Notes: a model not told the origin generated them from the sequence alone. A stretch of 64,000 nucleotides of DNA from Agromyces mediolanus (GCF_014648575.1 NZ_BMRJ01000001.1:356623-420622), one strand, 5' to 3'; positions 1-9,157 are shown, counted from the first letter of the stretch. Program-made: numbers and translations.

Positions 1-2
1 TC

Positions 3-1556
3 AACGTGCCCATTCGCAGCGTGCTCATCACCGCGCTCGCGAAGTACGACGGCCAGCGCATGCGGCACCTGAGCGCCCGCGAGTTCCACCAGATCGCTGG
101 GCGCGCCGGGCGCGCCGGCTACGACACCGCGGGCACCGTCGTCGTCCTCGCGCCCGAGCACGAGATCGAGAACGAGCAGGCCGTGCGCAAGGCCGGCGAT
201 GATCCGAAGAAGCTCAAGAAGGTCGTGCGCAAGAAGCCGCCCGCCGGACAGATCAGCTGGGGCGAGGGCGCCTTCGAGCGCCTCGTCGCCGCGCAGCCGG
301 AGCCGCTCGTGCCGCAGCTGCAGCTCACCGCCGCGATGCTCATCAACGTCATCGCCCGTGGGGGCGACGTGGCCGCGAACGTCGCCGCGCTCGTGTTCGA
401 CAATCACCAGCCGCGGGCCCGGCGATACGAGCTCGCCCGCCGCGCCCTCGGCATCCTGCGCACCCTGCGGGACGCCGGGGTCGTGACGCTCTCACCGGAT
501 CCCGCCGGGACGGCCCTCGGCGTCGAGATCCGCCTCGAGGTGGAACTCCAGCCGAACTTCGCTCTGAACCAGCCCCTCTCGCCGTTCGCGCTCGCCGCGA
601 TCGAACTGCTCGACCCCGAGACGAGCGAGCAGGGCACCGGCCACTACGCCCTCGACGTGGTCTCGATCATCGAGTCGACGCTCGACGACCCACGGCCGAT
701 CCTCTCCCAGCAGGAGTTCCGCGCGCGCGGCGAGGCCGTCGCGGCGATGAAGCAGGAGGGGATCGAGTACGAGGAGCGGATGGCGCGCCTCGAGGACGTC
801 ACCTGGCCGAAGCCGCTCGAGGAGCTGCTCACGCACGCCTTCGAACGCTTCGCGGCGAGCCAGCCCTGGGTGCGCGACTTCGAGCTGCGGCCGAAGACCG
901 TGGTGCGGGACATGTTCGAGCGCAGCATGTCGTTCGGGGAATACGTCGCGCTGTACCAGCTCGCCCGGAGCGAGGGTCTCGTGCTCCGGTACCTCTCCGA
1001 CGCGTTCCGTGCCATCCGGCAGACCGTGCCGGAGGAGGCGAAGAACGAGGAGCTGCTCGACCTCATCGAATGGCTCGGCGAGCTCGTGCGCCAGGTGGAC
1101 TCGAGCCTCGTCGACGAGTGGGCCGAGCTGATCGACCCCGCTGCGCACCTGCCCGAGGACGAGGCGCCCGTCGTGCCGCCCGCGCCGCCCTCGGTCGTCA
1201 CGAACCGGCGGGCGTTCACGGTGCTCGTGCGGAACGAGCTGTTCCGGCGCGTGCAGCTCGCCGCCCTCGATCGGGAGGAGGAGCTCGTCGAGCTCGACCC
1301 CGACGCCGGCTGGCCGGACGCCCTCGACGCCTACTACGCCGAGCACGACGCCATCGGCACTGGACCCACCGCGCGCTCGCCTCGACTCGTCACGATCGAC
1401 GAATCGGATGCCTCGGCCGGGATCTGGCGCGCCGAGCAGACCGTGGACGACCCTGCGGGCCACCACGACTGGCGGATTCGCGCCGTGGTCGACCTCGAGG
1501 CGTCGGCCGAAGCAGGCACGGCCGTGCTCGGCGACGTGGAGTTCGTGCGGTTGTAG
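3..1556 (+). CDS. DEAD/DEAH-box RNA helicase with DUF3516 domain (3' part only)
   Basis: The frame is open from the first bases, so the N-terminal helicase core lies outside the window. The visible 517 residues begin within the second RecA-like domain: the motif QIAGRAGRAGYD (about residues 29-40) is helicase motif VI. The long remaining part, with no further helicase motif, fits the DUF3516 C-terminal region of actinobacterial helicases of about 830 residues. An ATP-dependent RNA helicase role in the cytoplasm is known for the superfamily; the exact substrate cannot be told. It ends in TAG and is followed by a low-complexity spacer. Confidence 0.85.
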   Translation, partial: NVPIRSVLITALAKYDGQRMRHLSAREFHQIAGRAGRAGYDTAGTVVVLAPEHEIENEQAVRKAGDDPKKLKKVVRKKPPAGQISWGEGAFERLVAAQPEPLVPQLQLTAAMLINVIARGGDVAANVAALVFDNHQPRARRYELARRALGILRTLRDAGVVTLSPDPAGTALGVEIRLEVELQPNFALNQPLSPFALAAIELLDPETSEQGTGHYALDVVSIIESTLDDPRPILSQQEFRARGEAVAAMKQEGIEYEERMARLEDVTWPKPLEELLTHAFERFAASQPWVRDFELRPKTVVRDMFERSMSFGEYVALYQLARSEGLVLRYLSDAFRAIRQTVPEEAKNEELLDLIEWLGELVRQVDSSLVDEWAELIDPAAHLPEDEAPVVPPAPPSVVTNRRAFTVLVRNELFRRVQLAALDREEELVELDPDAGWPDALDAYYAEHDAIGTGPTARSPRLVTIDESDASAGIWRAEQTVDDPAGHHDWRIRAVVDLEASAEAGTAVLGDVEFVRL

Positions 1557-1559
1557 CCG

Positions 1560-1650
1560 TGGCGGTCGTGCGTGGGCGTGCGATCGTGCCTGGGGGCGGT
1601 CGTCATGGGCGTGCGGTCGTGCCCGGGCGTGCAGCCGTGCCTGCGGCTGA
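1560..1650. repeat. degenerate GTGC-rich short repeat
   Basis: Just after the helicase stop codon the spacer is built from loosely repeated units around CGTGCGATCGTGCC and CGTGCGGTCGTGCC, with variants GGCGGTCGTGCG and GCAGCCGTGCC. The units are imperfect and spaced irregularly (roughly 20-40 nt). It is not a CRISPR or an obvious terminator; the function is unknown. Confidence 0.45.
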
Positions 1651-1732
1651 AGCCTTGACTGGACGCGCATCACGGCTTGCCGTTCGCTGCACAGTCCCGC
1701 GCTCGCCCTTCCATCCCTCCTTCGCTCGCGCC

Positions 1733-1738
1733 TAGCGT
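1733..1738 (+). promoter_or_regulatory. -10 hexamer of a leaderless-type promoter, cupin gene
   Basis: TAGCGT lies exactly 6 nt before the ATG at 1745 and there is no purine-rich ribosome site between them. Transcription would start at or next to the A of the start codon. Confidence 0.5.
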
Positions 1739-1744
1739 CAGGAC

Positions 1745-2194
1745 ATGGCGCGCATCGACGAACTCCTGAACACGACCCTCCCGCTGCTCGACGTCGTCTG
1801 GACCGACGAAGGCGAAGCCGCCGGAATCCCCGACCCGGACAACATCGGCGAGGGGTTCGAGCTCGTCGGCCGACTGACGCAGGCCGAGAGCACGATTCAC
1901 ATGACGCACGTCTGGATCACCGAGGTCGATCAGGAGACGCCGTGGGTGCGCGAGCACGTGCACGACTACGACGAGGTGCTCACTTGGACGGGCAGCGACC
2001 CCGGGAACCCCCGGGATCTCGGCGCCGAGATCTATCTCGAGATCGAGGGTGAGCGCCGCATCATCACGACGTCCGGCTCCGCCTTCATCCCCGCGGGCGT
2101 CAAGCACTGTCCGCTCGGATTCATCCGCGTCGACCGCCCGTTCACGTTCAGTGCGTTGTCGCTCGCGCCGGAGTACGCCTCGCGCCGGGGGTAG
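1745..2194 (+). CDS. cupin-domain protein
   Basis: A 149-residue soluble protein without signal peptide. The pattern H71-V-H73 followed by E77 and a later H121 in PAGVKHCPLG is the metal-binding signature of a single-domain cupin (HxH, acidic residue, His), with the surrounding beta-strand-rich sequence. The substrate is not recognisable; such stand-alone cupins range from sugar isomerases to dioxygenases and sensor proteins. It is probably a single-gene unit: the TAGCGT box sits 6 nt upstream of ATG and a 246-nt spacer follows. Confidence 0.75.
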   Translation: MARIDELLNTTLPLLDVVWTDEGEAAGIPDPDNIGEGFELVGRLTQAESTIHMTHVWITEVDQETPWVREHVHDYDEVLTWTGSDPGNPRDLGAEIYLEIEGERRIITTSGSAFIPAGVKHCPLGFIRVDRPFTFSALSLAPEYASRRG

Positions 2195-2362
2195 GCGGTG
2201 GGCGCGCCCTCCCCTGGGCTCGGCTGGGGGAGTTCTGCATGTTCGGCGCCCTTCTCTCAGCTGTCTGGATGGTGTCCGGGGCGGCGTCGCGCGGTGATCG
2301 GTCGCTTCGTCACCCCGGTGCGTGCGAGACAGCCTCGCTGACTCGCTCGCCCGCGCCTAGCC

Positions 2363-2393
2363 CGAAGTGGCGCGATCTCGAAGTGGCGCGATC
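2363..2393. repeat. two 15-bp direct repeats upstream of the DUF222/HNH gene
   Basis: CGAAGTGGCGCGATC occurs perfectly at 2363-2377 and again at 2379-2393 (period 16). It lies 48 nt before the start of the HNH gene in an otherwise featureless spacer (2195-2440), a reasonable place for a protein-binding site. Confidence 0.6.
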
Positions 2394-2440
2394 GTCGAAC
2401 AGAGCTTCGAATCTCGTGGCCGGTTTGGGACGATGGAGGC

Positions 2441-3877
2441 ATGACGAACTCCAGCACCGCTCCGGCGGCACTCGCCGCGTTCAGTGCGGCCGCCTCCGCC
2501 GTCGAGGCGGTGTGGCAGGGTGCGCTCACGCGTGCGAGCTCGCAGCCCGAGGGCGATGTGCGAGCGATGAGCGACGACGGATTGGTGCGGGTGGCCGCGA
2601 CGATCGCGGGCCTTTCCCGGCTCGCGGAGTCGCTGCAGGCGAGGGTGGCGGCCGAGCTCGACGATCGCTGCAGCGGCATCGCCGGCGACGACCTCGCGAA
2701 GGCGCGAGGCTTCACCACGCCCGAGCGGCTGATCGCACACCTCACTGCTGGTCGATACGTCGAGGCGGCCCGGCTCGTCGCGGTCGGCCGCGCCACGGCG
2801 ACGCGCTCCTCCTTCACGGCCGAGCTGCTGCCGCCGAAGCGGCCTTCGCTGGCGCGTGCACTTCACGCCGGTGTCGTGGGCATCGAGGCGGCCGACGTGA
2901 TCCGTCGGTTCCTCGACCGGGTCGAAGTGCGAGCCGACCCCGAGGAGCTCGCGGCATCCGAGGCGTTTCTCGTCGAGCGCGCCCCGGTCGTCGGGGTCGA
3001 CGGCCTGGGCCTGCTCGTGAAGCGGCTCGAAGCGCGGCTCGATCCCGATGGCGTCAAGCCGCGCGAAGACGAGCTGCGGGCCAGGCGCGGGCTCCGCATC
3101 TGGCAGGACCGAGCGGGCATGGTCAACGTGCGCGGCGCATTCGACCCAGTGAACGGCGCCCTCGTGAAGTCTGCGATCGACGCGCTCGTCAGCGCCGAGC
3201 TGCACCGCGCGCGCGACGCCCGGGCTCCACGGCCAGCCGAGACGGAGGGCGATCAGGCGACGTCGGAGACACGCACGGTCGCGCAGCTGAATGCCGATGC
3301 GCTCACTGATCTCGCCCGCCACGCCCTGGGCTGCTCCAACGTTCCGACGCTCCGCTCCGTGACGGTCGTGGTCCGTGCCGATGCCGAGGCGCTCGCCGCC
3401 GGGCGGGGCGCCGCATCCATCGACGGCATCGAGCAGCCGGTCTCATTGGAGACGGTCCGAGAGCTCATCAGCTCGGCGGGCATCTCGCCCATGCTGATCG
3501 GTCGAGGGGAACTGCCCCTCAAGCTCGGCCGCTCCGCCAGACTCTTCACACCCGCGCAGAAAGTCGCACTCGCCGAGCGTGACGGCGGATGCGCCTGGCC
3601 CGGATGCATGCGGCCGCCGAGCCAGACCGAAGCGCACCACATCGCCTGGTGGAACCGCGACAGCGGACCGACCGACCTCGACAACGGCATCCTGCTCTGC
3701 AGCCACCACCATCATCGGGTGCACGACGACGGCTGGATCATCCGAGTCCGCGACGGGCGCAGCTGGTTCGTTCCGCCCGCGCACCTCGACCCCGAACAGC
3801 GACCAAGGCCGGGCAATCGCGCAGTGGTCCCTGTGTTCAGTCGCCGTCGGCCACTGCGTGCATCGGCGGCGGCGTGA
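2441..3877 (+). CDS. DUF222 (13E12-type) protein with C-terminal HNH endonuclease domain
   Basis: A 478-residue protein. Roughly residues 1-330 are the alanine- and arginine-rich DUF222 region typical of the 13E12 repeat family. The C-terminal part holds an HNH nuclease fold: C384-AWPGC, then EAHHIAWW, DNGILLCSHHHHRVH, with the Cys pairs expected of a zinc-knuckle HNH motif. Members are usually present in many copies per actinobacterial genome and have been linked to mobile DNA, but no intron, phage or plasmid gene surrounds this copy. The start is an ATG with GGAGG four bases upstream. The role is unproven for the family. Confidence 0.85.
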   Translation: MTNSSTAPAALAAFSAAASAVEAVWQGALTRASSQPEGDVRAMSDDGLVRVAATIAGLSRLAESLQARVAAELDDRCSGIAGDDLAKARGFTTPERLIAHLTAGRYVEAARLVAVGRATATRSSFTAELLPPKRPSLARALHAGVVGIEAADVIRRFLDRVEVRADPEELAASEAFLVERAPVVGVDGLGLLVKRLEARLDPDGVKPREDELRARRGLRIWQDRAGMVNVRGAFDPVNGALVKSAIDALVSAELHRARDARAPRPAETEGDQATSETRTVAQLNADALTDLARHALGCSNVPTLRSVTVVVRADAEALAAGRGAASIDGIEQPVSLETVRELISSAGISPMLIGRGELPLKLGRSARLFTPAQKVALAERDGGCAWPGCMRPPSQTEAHHIAWWNRDSGPTDLDNGILLCSHHHHRVHDDGWIIRVRDGRSWFVPPAHLDPEQRPRPGNRAVVPVFSRRRPLRASAAA

Positions 3878-3890
3878 GATGCGTGCGCGG

Positions 3891-4859
3891 CTAGCTCGTC
3901 CCGGCGGCCGCGGCGGGGAGCGGTGCGAAGACTGCCGGGCGGCGCTGCCACTCGGTCACGATCGGGCGGTACCCGTTCCGCGACCAGAAGGGCCCCGAGC
4001 GCGGGTTGGCGACCGCATAGCTGAGCACGACATACGGCGTGTCGGCCGCGTCCAGCGCATCGTGCGCGAGCTGCAGGAACGCCGCGCCGACACCCGCGCC
4101 ACGCTCGGTCTCGTCGAGGTACATCACGACGAGATACTGTCCGCCGGTCGCGGCGAGGAGCCGCGAATCCGGTTCCGGCGAGTCGGCGTCGGGCACGACG
4201 TGGATGAACCCGGCGACCTCGCCGTCCCGTTCGAGCACCCACGTCGTGTCCGGTGCTCGCCGCAGTCGCTCGCGATAGGCGGCCGCGAATCCGGCGCCGG
4301 CGTTCTCTCGCATCGTGACGCCGGCGAAGTGCGCGTCGAGGGCGAGCAGTCGAGCGTCGAGCTCGCCGAGGCGGTCGGCATCGTCGAGTCTGGCGAGCCG
4401 CACGAGCGCCCCGTCGAGCAGCGCGGGCAGACTCGGGGCCTGCCAGGCGCCGCCATCGGGGCGGAACCGCACCGCACGCACGCCGGTCGGTCCGAAGCCG
4501 CGGGCGTAGAGCGCGTTCACGAGGGCGATGTCCCTGGTCGGCAGCGAGATCCTGGCGCTGCTGTCGAAGTCGCCCGGCACCTCAGACGAGGCGATGCGCG
4601 CCAACCAGGCGTCGAGCACCTGCTCGACGGCCGCGGTGCGCTCAGCGTCGGGACCGGAGCTCCGCAGCTCGAGCGAGTGCTGCCGCAAGGCGCCCCAGAC
4701 CGCATCCGGCGAGTCGGCTTCAAGGCTGCTGAAGCGGGCGAGCGCCGCTGCCGACCCGGCTCCGACCGTGGCCGAGAGGGCGCCCGGTGCGGTCGGATCG
4801 ATCGGCTCGGATGCCGCGAGCGCGGGATCGAGCAGCCGGAGTCGGTCGTCGTGGTCCAC
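3891..4859 (-). CDS. GNAT-family N-acetyltransferase, two-domain
   Basis: 322 residues, long for a single GNAT domain (about 150), so probably a tandem. The C-terminal half has the acetyl-CoA-binding motif A, ERGAGVGAAFLQLAHDAL (from residue 252), preceded by a beta strand and followed by NPRSGPFWSRNGYRPI, the typical GNAT end. The N-terminal half lacks a clear motif A and may be degenerate. The start is a GTG: the hexamer TACGCT (4866-4871 on the complement) lies exactly 6 nt upstream, as in other leaderless-type genes of this window. It converges with the HNH gene, 13 nt apart. Substrate unknown. Confidence 0.8.
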   Translation of the reverse strand: MDHDDRLRLLDPALAASEPIDPTAPGALSATVGAGSAAALARFSSLEADSPDAVWGALRQHSLELRSSGPDAERTAAVEQVLDAWLARIASSEVPGDFDSSARISLPTRDIALVNALYARGFGPTGVRAVRFRPDGGAWQAPSLPALLDGALVRLARLDDADRLGELDARLLALDAHFAGVTMRENAGAGFAAAYRERLRRAPDTTWVLERDGEVAGFIHVVPDADSPEPDSRLLAATGGQYLVVMYLDETERGAGVGAAFLQLAHDALDAADTPYVVLSYAVANPRSGPFWSRNGYRPIVTEWQRRPAVFAPLPAAAAGTS

Positions 4860-4865
4860 CCGGTC

Positions 4866-4871
4866 AGCGTA
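4866..4871 (-). promoter_or_regulatory. -10 hexamer of a leaderless-type promoter, GNAT gene
   Basis: TACGCT on the minus strand, 6 nt from the GTG start. The placement supports this GTG over any downstream ATG. Confidence 0.45.
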
Positions 4872-4995
4872 GGGGTGGTGGCCGATCCGCGGGTTGACTC
4901 TCCGAGCACCGGGCTTGGTCGCGGCGGCACACCGCTGGCCAGGTGCGCATTCGAGCGCCCCATCCGGGGGCCACCGCTCATTTGCGCGCGCGGGC

Positions 4996-5037
4996 GTGAA
5001 CGAGACGTGAAATCACTGGGAGCGCCGCATGAAATCA
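4996..5037. promoter_or_regulatory. possible PHO-box-like 11-bp repeats
   Basis: GTGAAC starts at 4996 and GTGAAATC at 5007, exactly 11 bp apart; ATGAAATCA starts at 5029, another 22 bp on. Read on the complement these give TTTCAC and GTTCAC units. Actinobacterial PhoP boxes are built of 11-bp direct repeats around GTTCACC. The block ends 24 nt before the -35 of the nuclease/nucleotidase gene. Orientation is reversed to the gene, so this is tentative. Confidence 0.35.
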
Positions 5038-5061
5038 AGCAAGTCGGGGGTGGATCGCCTC

Positions 5062-5090
5062 TTGGCAGCGTCGCCGGGCGCTCCTAAGCT
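5062..5090 (+). promoter_or_regulatory. sigma70-type promoter of the nuclease/nucleotidase gene
   Basis: TTGGCA (5062-5067), 17-nt spacer, TAAGCT (5085-5090). A small hairpin with CCCCC/GGGGG arms (5105-5118) then lies in the leader, followed by the ribosome site GGAGGGA before ATG 5138. Confidence 0.6.
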
Positions 5091-5137
5091 CTGGTCCAGT
5101 GCGTCCCCCGAGCGGGGGCGACTCGGAGGGAGAACTC

Positions 5138-8100
5138 ATGCAACGCCGCACCATCCGCAGGTGGCCGGCTGTCGCGGTCGTCGCCGCCGGCACGCTCGCC
5201 ACGGGCCTGCTCGCCGCGACACCGGCTCAGGCAGCCGAGATCACGCATTCCATCGCCGAGGTGCAGGGGACCGGCGCCGCCACCCCGCTGCCCTCGAACG
5301 CCGATGTCACCGTCGAGGGCGTGATCACCGCCGATCACCGCACCGGTGGCTATCGCGGCATCTACATCCAGACGCAGGGGTCCGGCGGCGTCGACGACGC
5401 GACGCCCGGGGCGTCCGACGCCGTCTTCGTGTACCTCGGCAACGCCGCAGCGACGACGCCCGGCGCGATCGGCGACCTCGTGCGCGTCACCGGCAAGCCG
5501 AACGAGTTCAGCGGGCAGACGCAGATCTCGGTCGCGAACGCCGCCGCCGTCGAGCTCGTGCAGGCCGGTGTCGGCGTCCCGGAGGCGACCCCGCTGCCCG
5601 ACGATGTGCGCGGCGCCGCCCGCGAGGCGTACGAGGGCATGTACGTCGCACCGAGCGGCGAGTACCGCCTCGTCTCGAGCCACTCCCTCTACAGCTTCGG
5701 CGAGCTCTGGCTGAACGCCGGCGACGAGCTGCCGGTCAAGAGCACTGAGCAGGTCGACGCGACCGACCCGGCCAACGCGACGATCGCACAGGCGAACCGC
5801 GACTCGCGGCTCCTGCTCGACGACGGCTGGTCGACGCGCGTCGACAACTCGGCCCACCCGAACGACCAGCCGTACTTCACGGCCGACACCGTCGTGCGCA
5901 ACGGCGACCGCATCGTCTTCCCCGACACCGGCTACGTGCTCGGCTACGGCTTCAACGAGTGGCGCCTCCAGCCGACGACTCCGATCGACTCGACGAGCGA
6001 CGCCTCGCTGAAGCCGACCTTCGAGTCGCTGAACCCGCGTCCCGAGACGGCCCCCGAGGTCGGCGGCGACGTGCAGGTCGGGGCGTTCAACGTCTACAAC
6101 TACTTCACGACCTTCACCTCGGTGAACTCGCAGGCGCGCGGCGCGGCCGACGCCGAGGAGTTCGCGATCCAGAAGTCGAAGATCGTCGCGGCGATCTCGG
6201 GTCTCGGCGCCGACGTCGTCGCGCTGCAGGAGATCGAGAACTCCGTCAAGCTCGGCGAGGCGCCCGACGAGGCGCTCGCCGATCTCGTGGCCGGCCTCAA
6301 CGAGGCCGCGGGCGCCGAGGTCTGGTCGTACGTGCCGACCCCGGCCGCGCTGCACGACGCCGCGATCACCGACTTCATCACGAGTGCGATCATCTACCGC
6401 AACGACCTGGTGAGCCCCGTCGGCGACAGCCTCACGGTCGTCGACGAGACGGTGTGGGACATCGCCCGCGAGCCGATCGCCCAGGCGTTCCGCCTCGACA
6501 GCGGCAAGGTGTTCTCGGTCGTCGCGAACCACTTCAAGTCGAAGAGCGCGCCCTCGGGCAACCCGCCCGAGCCGGCCGACGGCCAGGGCTTCTTCAACGC
6601 CGAGCGCGTCGAGCAGGCGCAGTCGCTCCTCGCCTTCACCGACACGGTGGCCGAGGCATCCGGCAGCGACGCGATGTTCCTCATCGGCGACTTCAACTCC
6701 TACGCCCACGAAGACCCGATCGACGTCTTCACCGGCGCCGGCTGGACCGACCTCGTTCCGTCGCAGACCGAGCAGTTCACGTACTCGTTCAACGGTGAGC
6801 TCGGCTCGCTCGACCACGTGCTGGCGAGCCCCTCGGTCGCGTCCGAGGTCACGGGCGTCGGGGTGTGGAACATCAACTCGCCCGAGTGGGGCGACCGCGG
6901 GTACGCCTTCGGCGCGACCGAGGCCGGCACGCCCTACCGCTCGAGCGACCACGACCCGATCGTGCTCGGCCTCTCGGCCGAGGTCGCCCCGGTGGACATC
7001 GACATCGTGACGATCAACGACTTCCACGGTCGCATCGAGCAGTCGGCTCCGGCCGCGGGGGCCGCGGTCCTCGCCGGCGCCGTCGAGCAGGTGCGCGCGG
7101 AGAACCCGAACACGATCTTCGCGGCGGCGGGCGACCTCATCGGCGCTTCGACGTTCACCTCCTTCATCCAGGACGACAACCCGACGATCGACGCGCTGAA
7201 CGCCGCGGGCCTCGACGTGAGCGCCGCCGGCAACCACGAGTTCGACCAGGGCTGGGAAGACCTGCGCGACCGGGTGCAGAACCGGGCCGACTGGGAGTAC
7301 ATCTCGTCCAACGTGTTCCTGAAGGGCAGCGACGACACGGCCCTCGCGCCGTACTACACCGAGACGCTCGACGGCGTGACCGTCGGCTTCATCGGCGCGG
7401 TCACCGAGGAGCTCGACTCGCTCGTGAGCCCGGCCGGCATCGCCGACCTCGAGGTCCGCGGCGTCGTCGACTCCGTCAACGCGGTCGCCGAGCAGCTGAA
7501 GGACGGCGACCCCGCCAACGGCGAGGCCGACGTGCTCGTGCTGCTCGTGCACGAGGGTGCGACGACGACGGACATCGCGAGCCTCAGCGACGGTTCGGCG
7601 TTCGCCAAGATCGTCCAGGGCGTCGACCCCTCGGTCGCGGCCATCGTCTCCGCGCACACCCACCTCCCGTACAACCACGTCGTCGACGGCCGCCCGGTCG
7701 TCTCGGCCGGTCAGTACGGCGAGCGCTTCGGGCTGATGAAGCTGCAGGTCGACCCCGTCACCAAGGAGCTGCTCTCGATCTCGAACGAGCTGAAGCCCCT
7801 CATGAACGGCACGACGCCGCTGTACCCGGCGGTGCCGGCCGTGCAGTCGATCGTCGATGAGGCCAAGAAGGTCGCCGATCAGCTCGGCAAGCAGAAGGTC
7901 GGCGACATCACGGGCGACTTCAACCGGGCTCGCCAGCCCGGCACCGACGCCCAGGGCAACCCGACGCTCGTCGAGAACCGCGGCGGCGAGTCGACGCTCG
8001 GCAACTTCGTCGCCGACGTGCAGCTGTGGGCGGCCAAGCAGGACGCCAAGGCCGACATCGCCTTCATGAACCCCGGCGGCCTGCGCACCGACCTCGTCTA

Positions 8101-9148
8101 CAAGGGCACGAGCGCCGAGGACCCCGACGGCAACCTCACCTACAAGGAGGCGGCCGGCGTGCAGCCGTTCGCCAACACGCTGGTGACGCTCGACCTCACA
8201 GGCGAGCAGGTCAAGCAGGTCCTCGAGGAGCAGTGGCAGCCCGCGGGCTCGTCGCGGCCGTTCCTGAAGCTCGGCGTCAACAAGGAGCTCCAGGTCGTCT
8301 ACGACCCGACCGCCGCGGCCGGTTCCCGCGTCACCCAGGTGACGCTGAACGGCACGGCGATCGACCCGTCAGCGACGTACCGGGTGGTGGCGAACTCGTT
8401 CCTCGCCTCAGGCGGAGACAACTTCTTCACCCTCGGCAAGGGCGCGAACAAGGCCGACACCGGCCGCGTCGACCTGCAGTCCATGGTCGACTGGTTCGCG
8501 GCGAACGGCACGGCGACGCCGGATGCGGCGCAGCGCTCGGTCGGGCTCGTGCTGCCGGCCCCGGCCGACGGGCAGGCCTACGCCCCGGGCGAGTCGCTCA
8601 GCCTGCAGCTCAGCTCGCTCGACTTCTCGACGAGCGAGCCCGCGGCCGGCGAGGTCACCGTGTCCCTCGGCGACGCGGTGCTCGGCACCGCCCCGGTCGA
8701 CCGCACAGTCGTGCCCACGAGCGATGAGGGCGGTCGCGCGACCGTCGACATCGTCATCCCCGAGGGCGTCGAGGGTGCGCAGTCGCTCACGATCGCCGTC
8801 GCCGCCACCGGCACGAGCGTCACGGTGCCGATCACGGTGCAGGCGGCCCCCGACCTCGTCGACACGGCGATCGTCGGGCTGCCCTCGAAGCTGCTGTTCA
8901 AGTCGAACTCGACGATCCGCTGGGTCGGCCTCGTCGTGACCGGCGACGGCAGCCGCCCGGCGGGCACGGTCACGATCAGCGACGGCCAGACGGTCATCGC
9001 CACGGTCGAGATCACCGCGAAGGACCGCGGCCGGGTCGACGTGAAGCTGCCGAAGCTCGGCCGCGGCCTGCACGTGCTGCAGGCCTCGTTCACCGGCGAC
9101 GGCTACGAGAGCTCCAGCTCCTTCAAGGTGCCGGTGCTGGCCTACTAG
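5138..9148 (+). CDS. secreted ExeM/NucH-type endonuclease fused to a 5'-nucleotidase
   Basis: A 1336-residue exported protein. Residues 1-33 are a signal peptide ending in TPAQA. Next comes an OB-like N-terminal domain (about 34-300), then an endonuclease/exonuclease/phosphatase domain with GAFNVYNYFTTF (about 315), LQEIEN (362), LIGDFNSY (515) and SSDHDPIVLG (603). It is joined to a calcineurin-type metallophosphatase beginning VTINDFHGR (624) with AAGNHEFDQG (697), and the 5'-nucleotidase C-terminal domain with GESTLGNFVAD (950) and NPGGLRTDL (978). The last 100 residues are an Ig-like domain. There is no sortase motif. Together it could degrade extracellular DNA to nucleotides and then release phosphate and nucleosides. 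ATG 5138 is preferred because GGAGGGA lies just upstream. Confidence 0.9.
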   Translation: MQRRTIRRWPAVAVVAAGTLATGLLAATPAQAAEITHSIAEVQGTGAATPLPSNADVTVEGVITADHRTGGYRGIYIQTQGSGGVDDATPGASDAVFVYLGNAAATTPGAIGDLVRVTGKPNEFSGQTQISVANAAAVELVQAGVGVPEATPLPDDVRGAAREAYEGMYVAPSGEYRLVSSHSLYSFGELWLNAGDELPVKSTEQVDATDPANATIAQANRDSRLLLDDGWSTRVDNSAHPNDQPYFTADTVVRNGDRIVFPDTGYVLGYGFNEWRLQPTTPIDSTSDASLKPTFESLNPRPETAPEVGGDVQVGAFNVYNYFTTFTSVNSQARGAADAEEFAIQKSKIVAAISGLGADVVALQEIENSVKLGEAPDEALADLVAGLNEAAGAEVWSYVPTPAALHDAAITDFITSAIIYRNDLVSPVGDSLTVVDETVWDIAREPIAQAFRLDSGKVFSVVANHFKSKSAPSGNPPEPADGQGFFNAERVEQAQSLLAFTDTVAEASGSDAMFLIGDFNSYAHEDPIDVFTGAGWTDLVPSQTEQFTYSFNGELGSLDHVLASPSVASEVTGVGVWNINSPEWGDRGYAFGATEAGTPYRSSDHDPIVLGLSAEVAPVDIDIVTINDFHGRIEQSAPAAGAAVLAGAVEQVRAENPNTIFAAAGDLIGASTFTSFIQDDNPTIDALNAAGLDVSAAGNHEFDQGWEDLRDRVQNRADWEYISSNVFLKGSDDTALAPYYTETLDGVTVGFIGAVTEELDSLVSPAGIADLEVRGVVDSVNAVAEQLKDGDPANGEADVLVLLVHEGATTTDIASLSDGSAFAKIVQGVDPSVAAIVSAHTHLPYNHVVDGRPVVSAGQYGERFGLMKLQVDPVTKELLSISNELKPLMNGTTPLYPAVPAVQSIVDEAKKVADQLGKQKVGDITGDFNRARQPGTDAQGNPTLVENRGGESTLGNFVADVQLWAAKQDAKADIAFMNPGGLRTDLVYKGTSAEDPDGNLTYKEAAGVQPFANTLVTLDLTGEQVKQVLEEQWQPAGSSRPFLKLGVNKELQVVYDPTAAAGSRVTQVTLNGTAIDPSATYRVVANSFLASGGDNFFTLGKGANKADTGRVDLQSMVDWFAANGTATPDAAQRSVGLVLPAPADGQAYAPGESLSLQLSSLDFSTSEPAAGEVTVSLGDAVLGTAPVDRTVVPTSDEGGRATVDIVIPEGVEGAQSLTIAVAATGTSVTVPITVQAAPDLVDTAIVGLPSKLLFKSNSTIRWVGLVVTGDGSRPAGTVTISDGQTVIATVEITAKDRGRVDVKLPKLGRGLHVLQASFTGDGYESSSSFKVPVLAY

Positions 9149-9157
9149 CGAGGTGCG

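Noticed and set aside
2441-3877. Homing endonuclease of an intron or intein
   Set aside because: The HNH domain belongs to the DUF222 family, and the surrounding genes are intact and not split.
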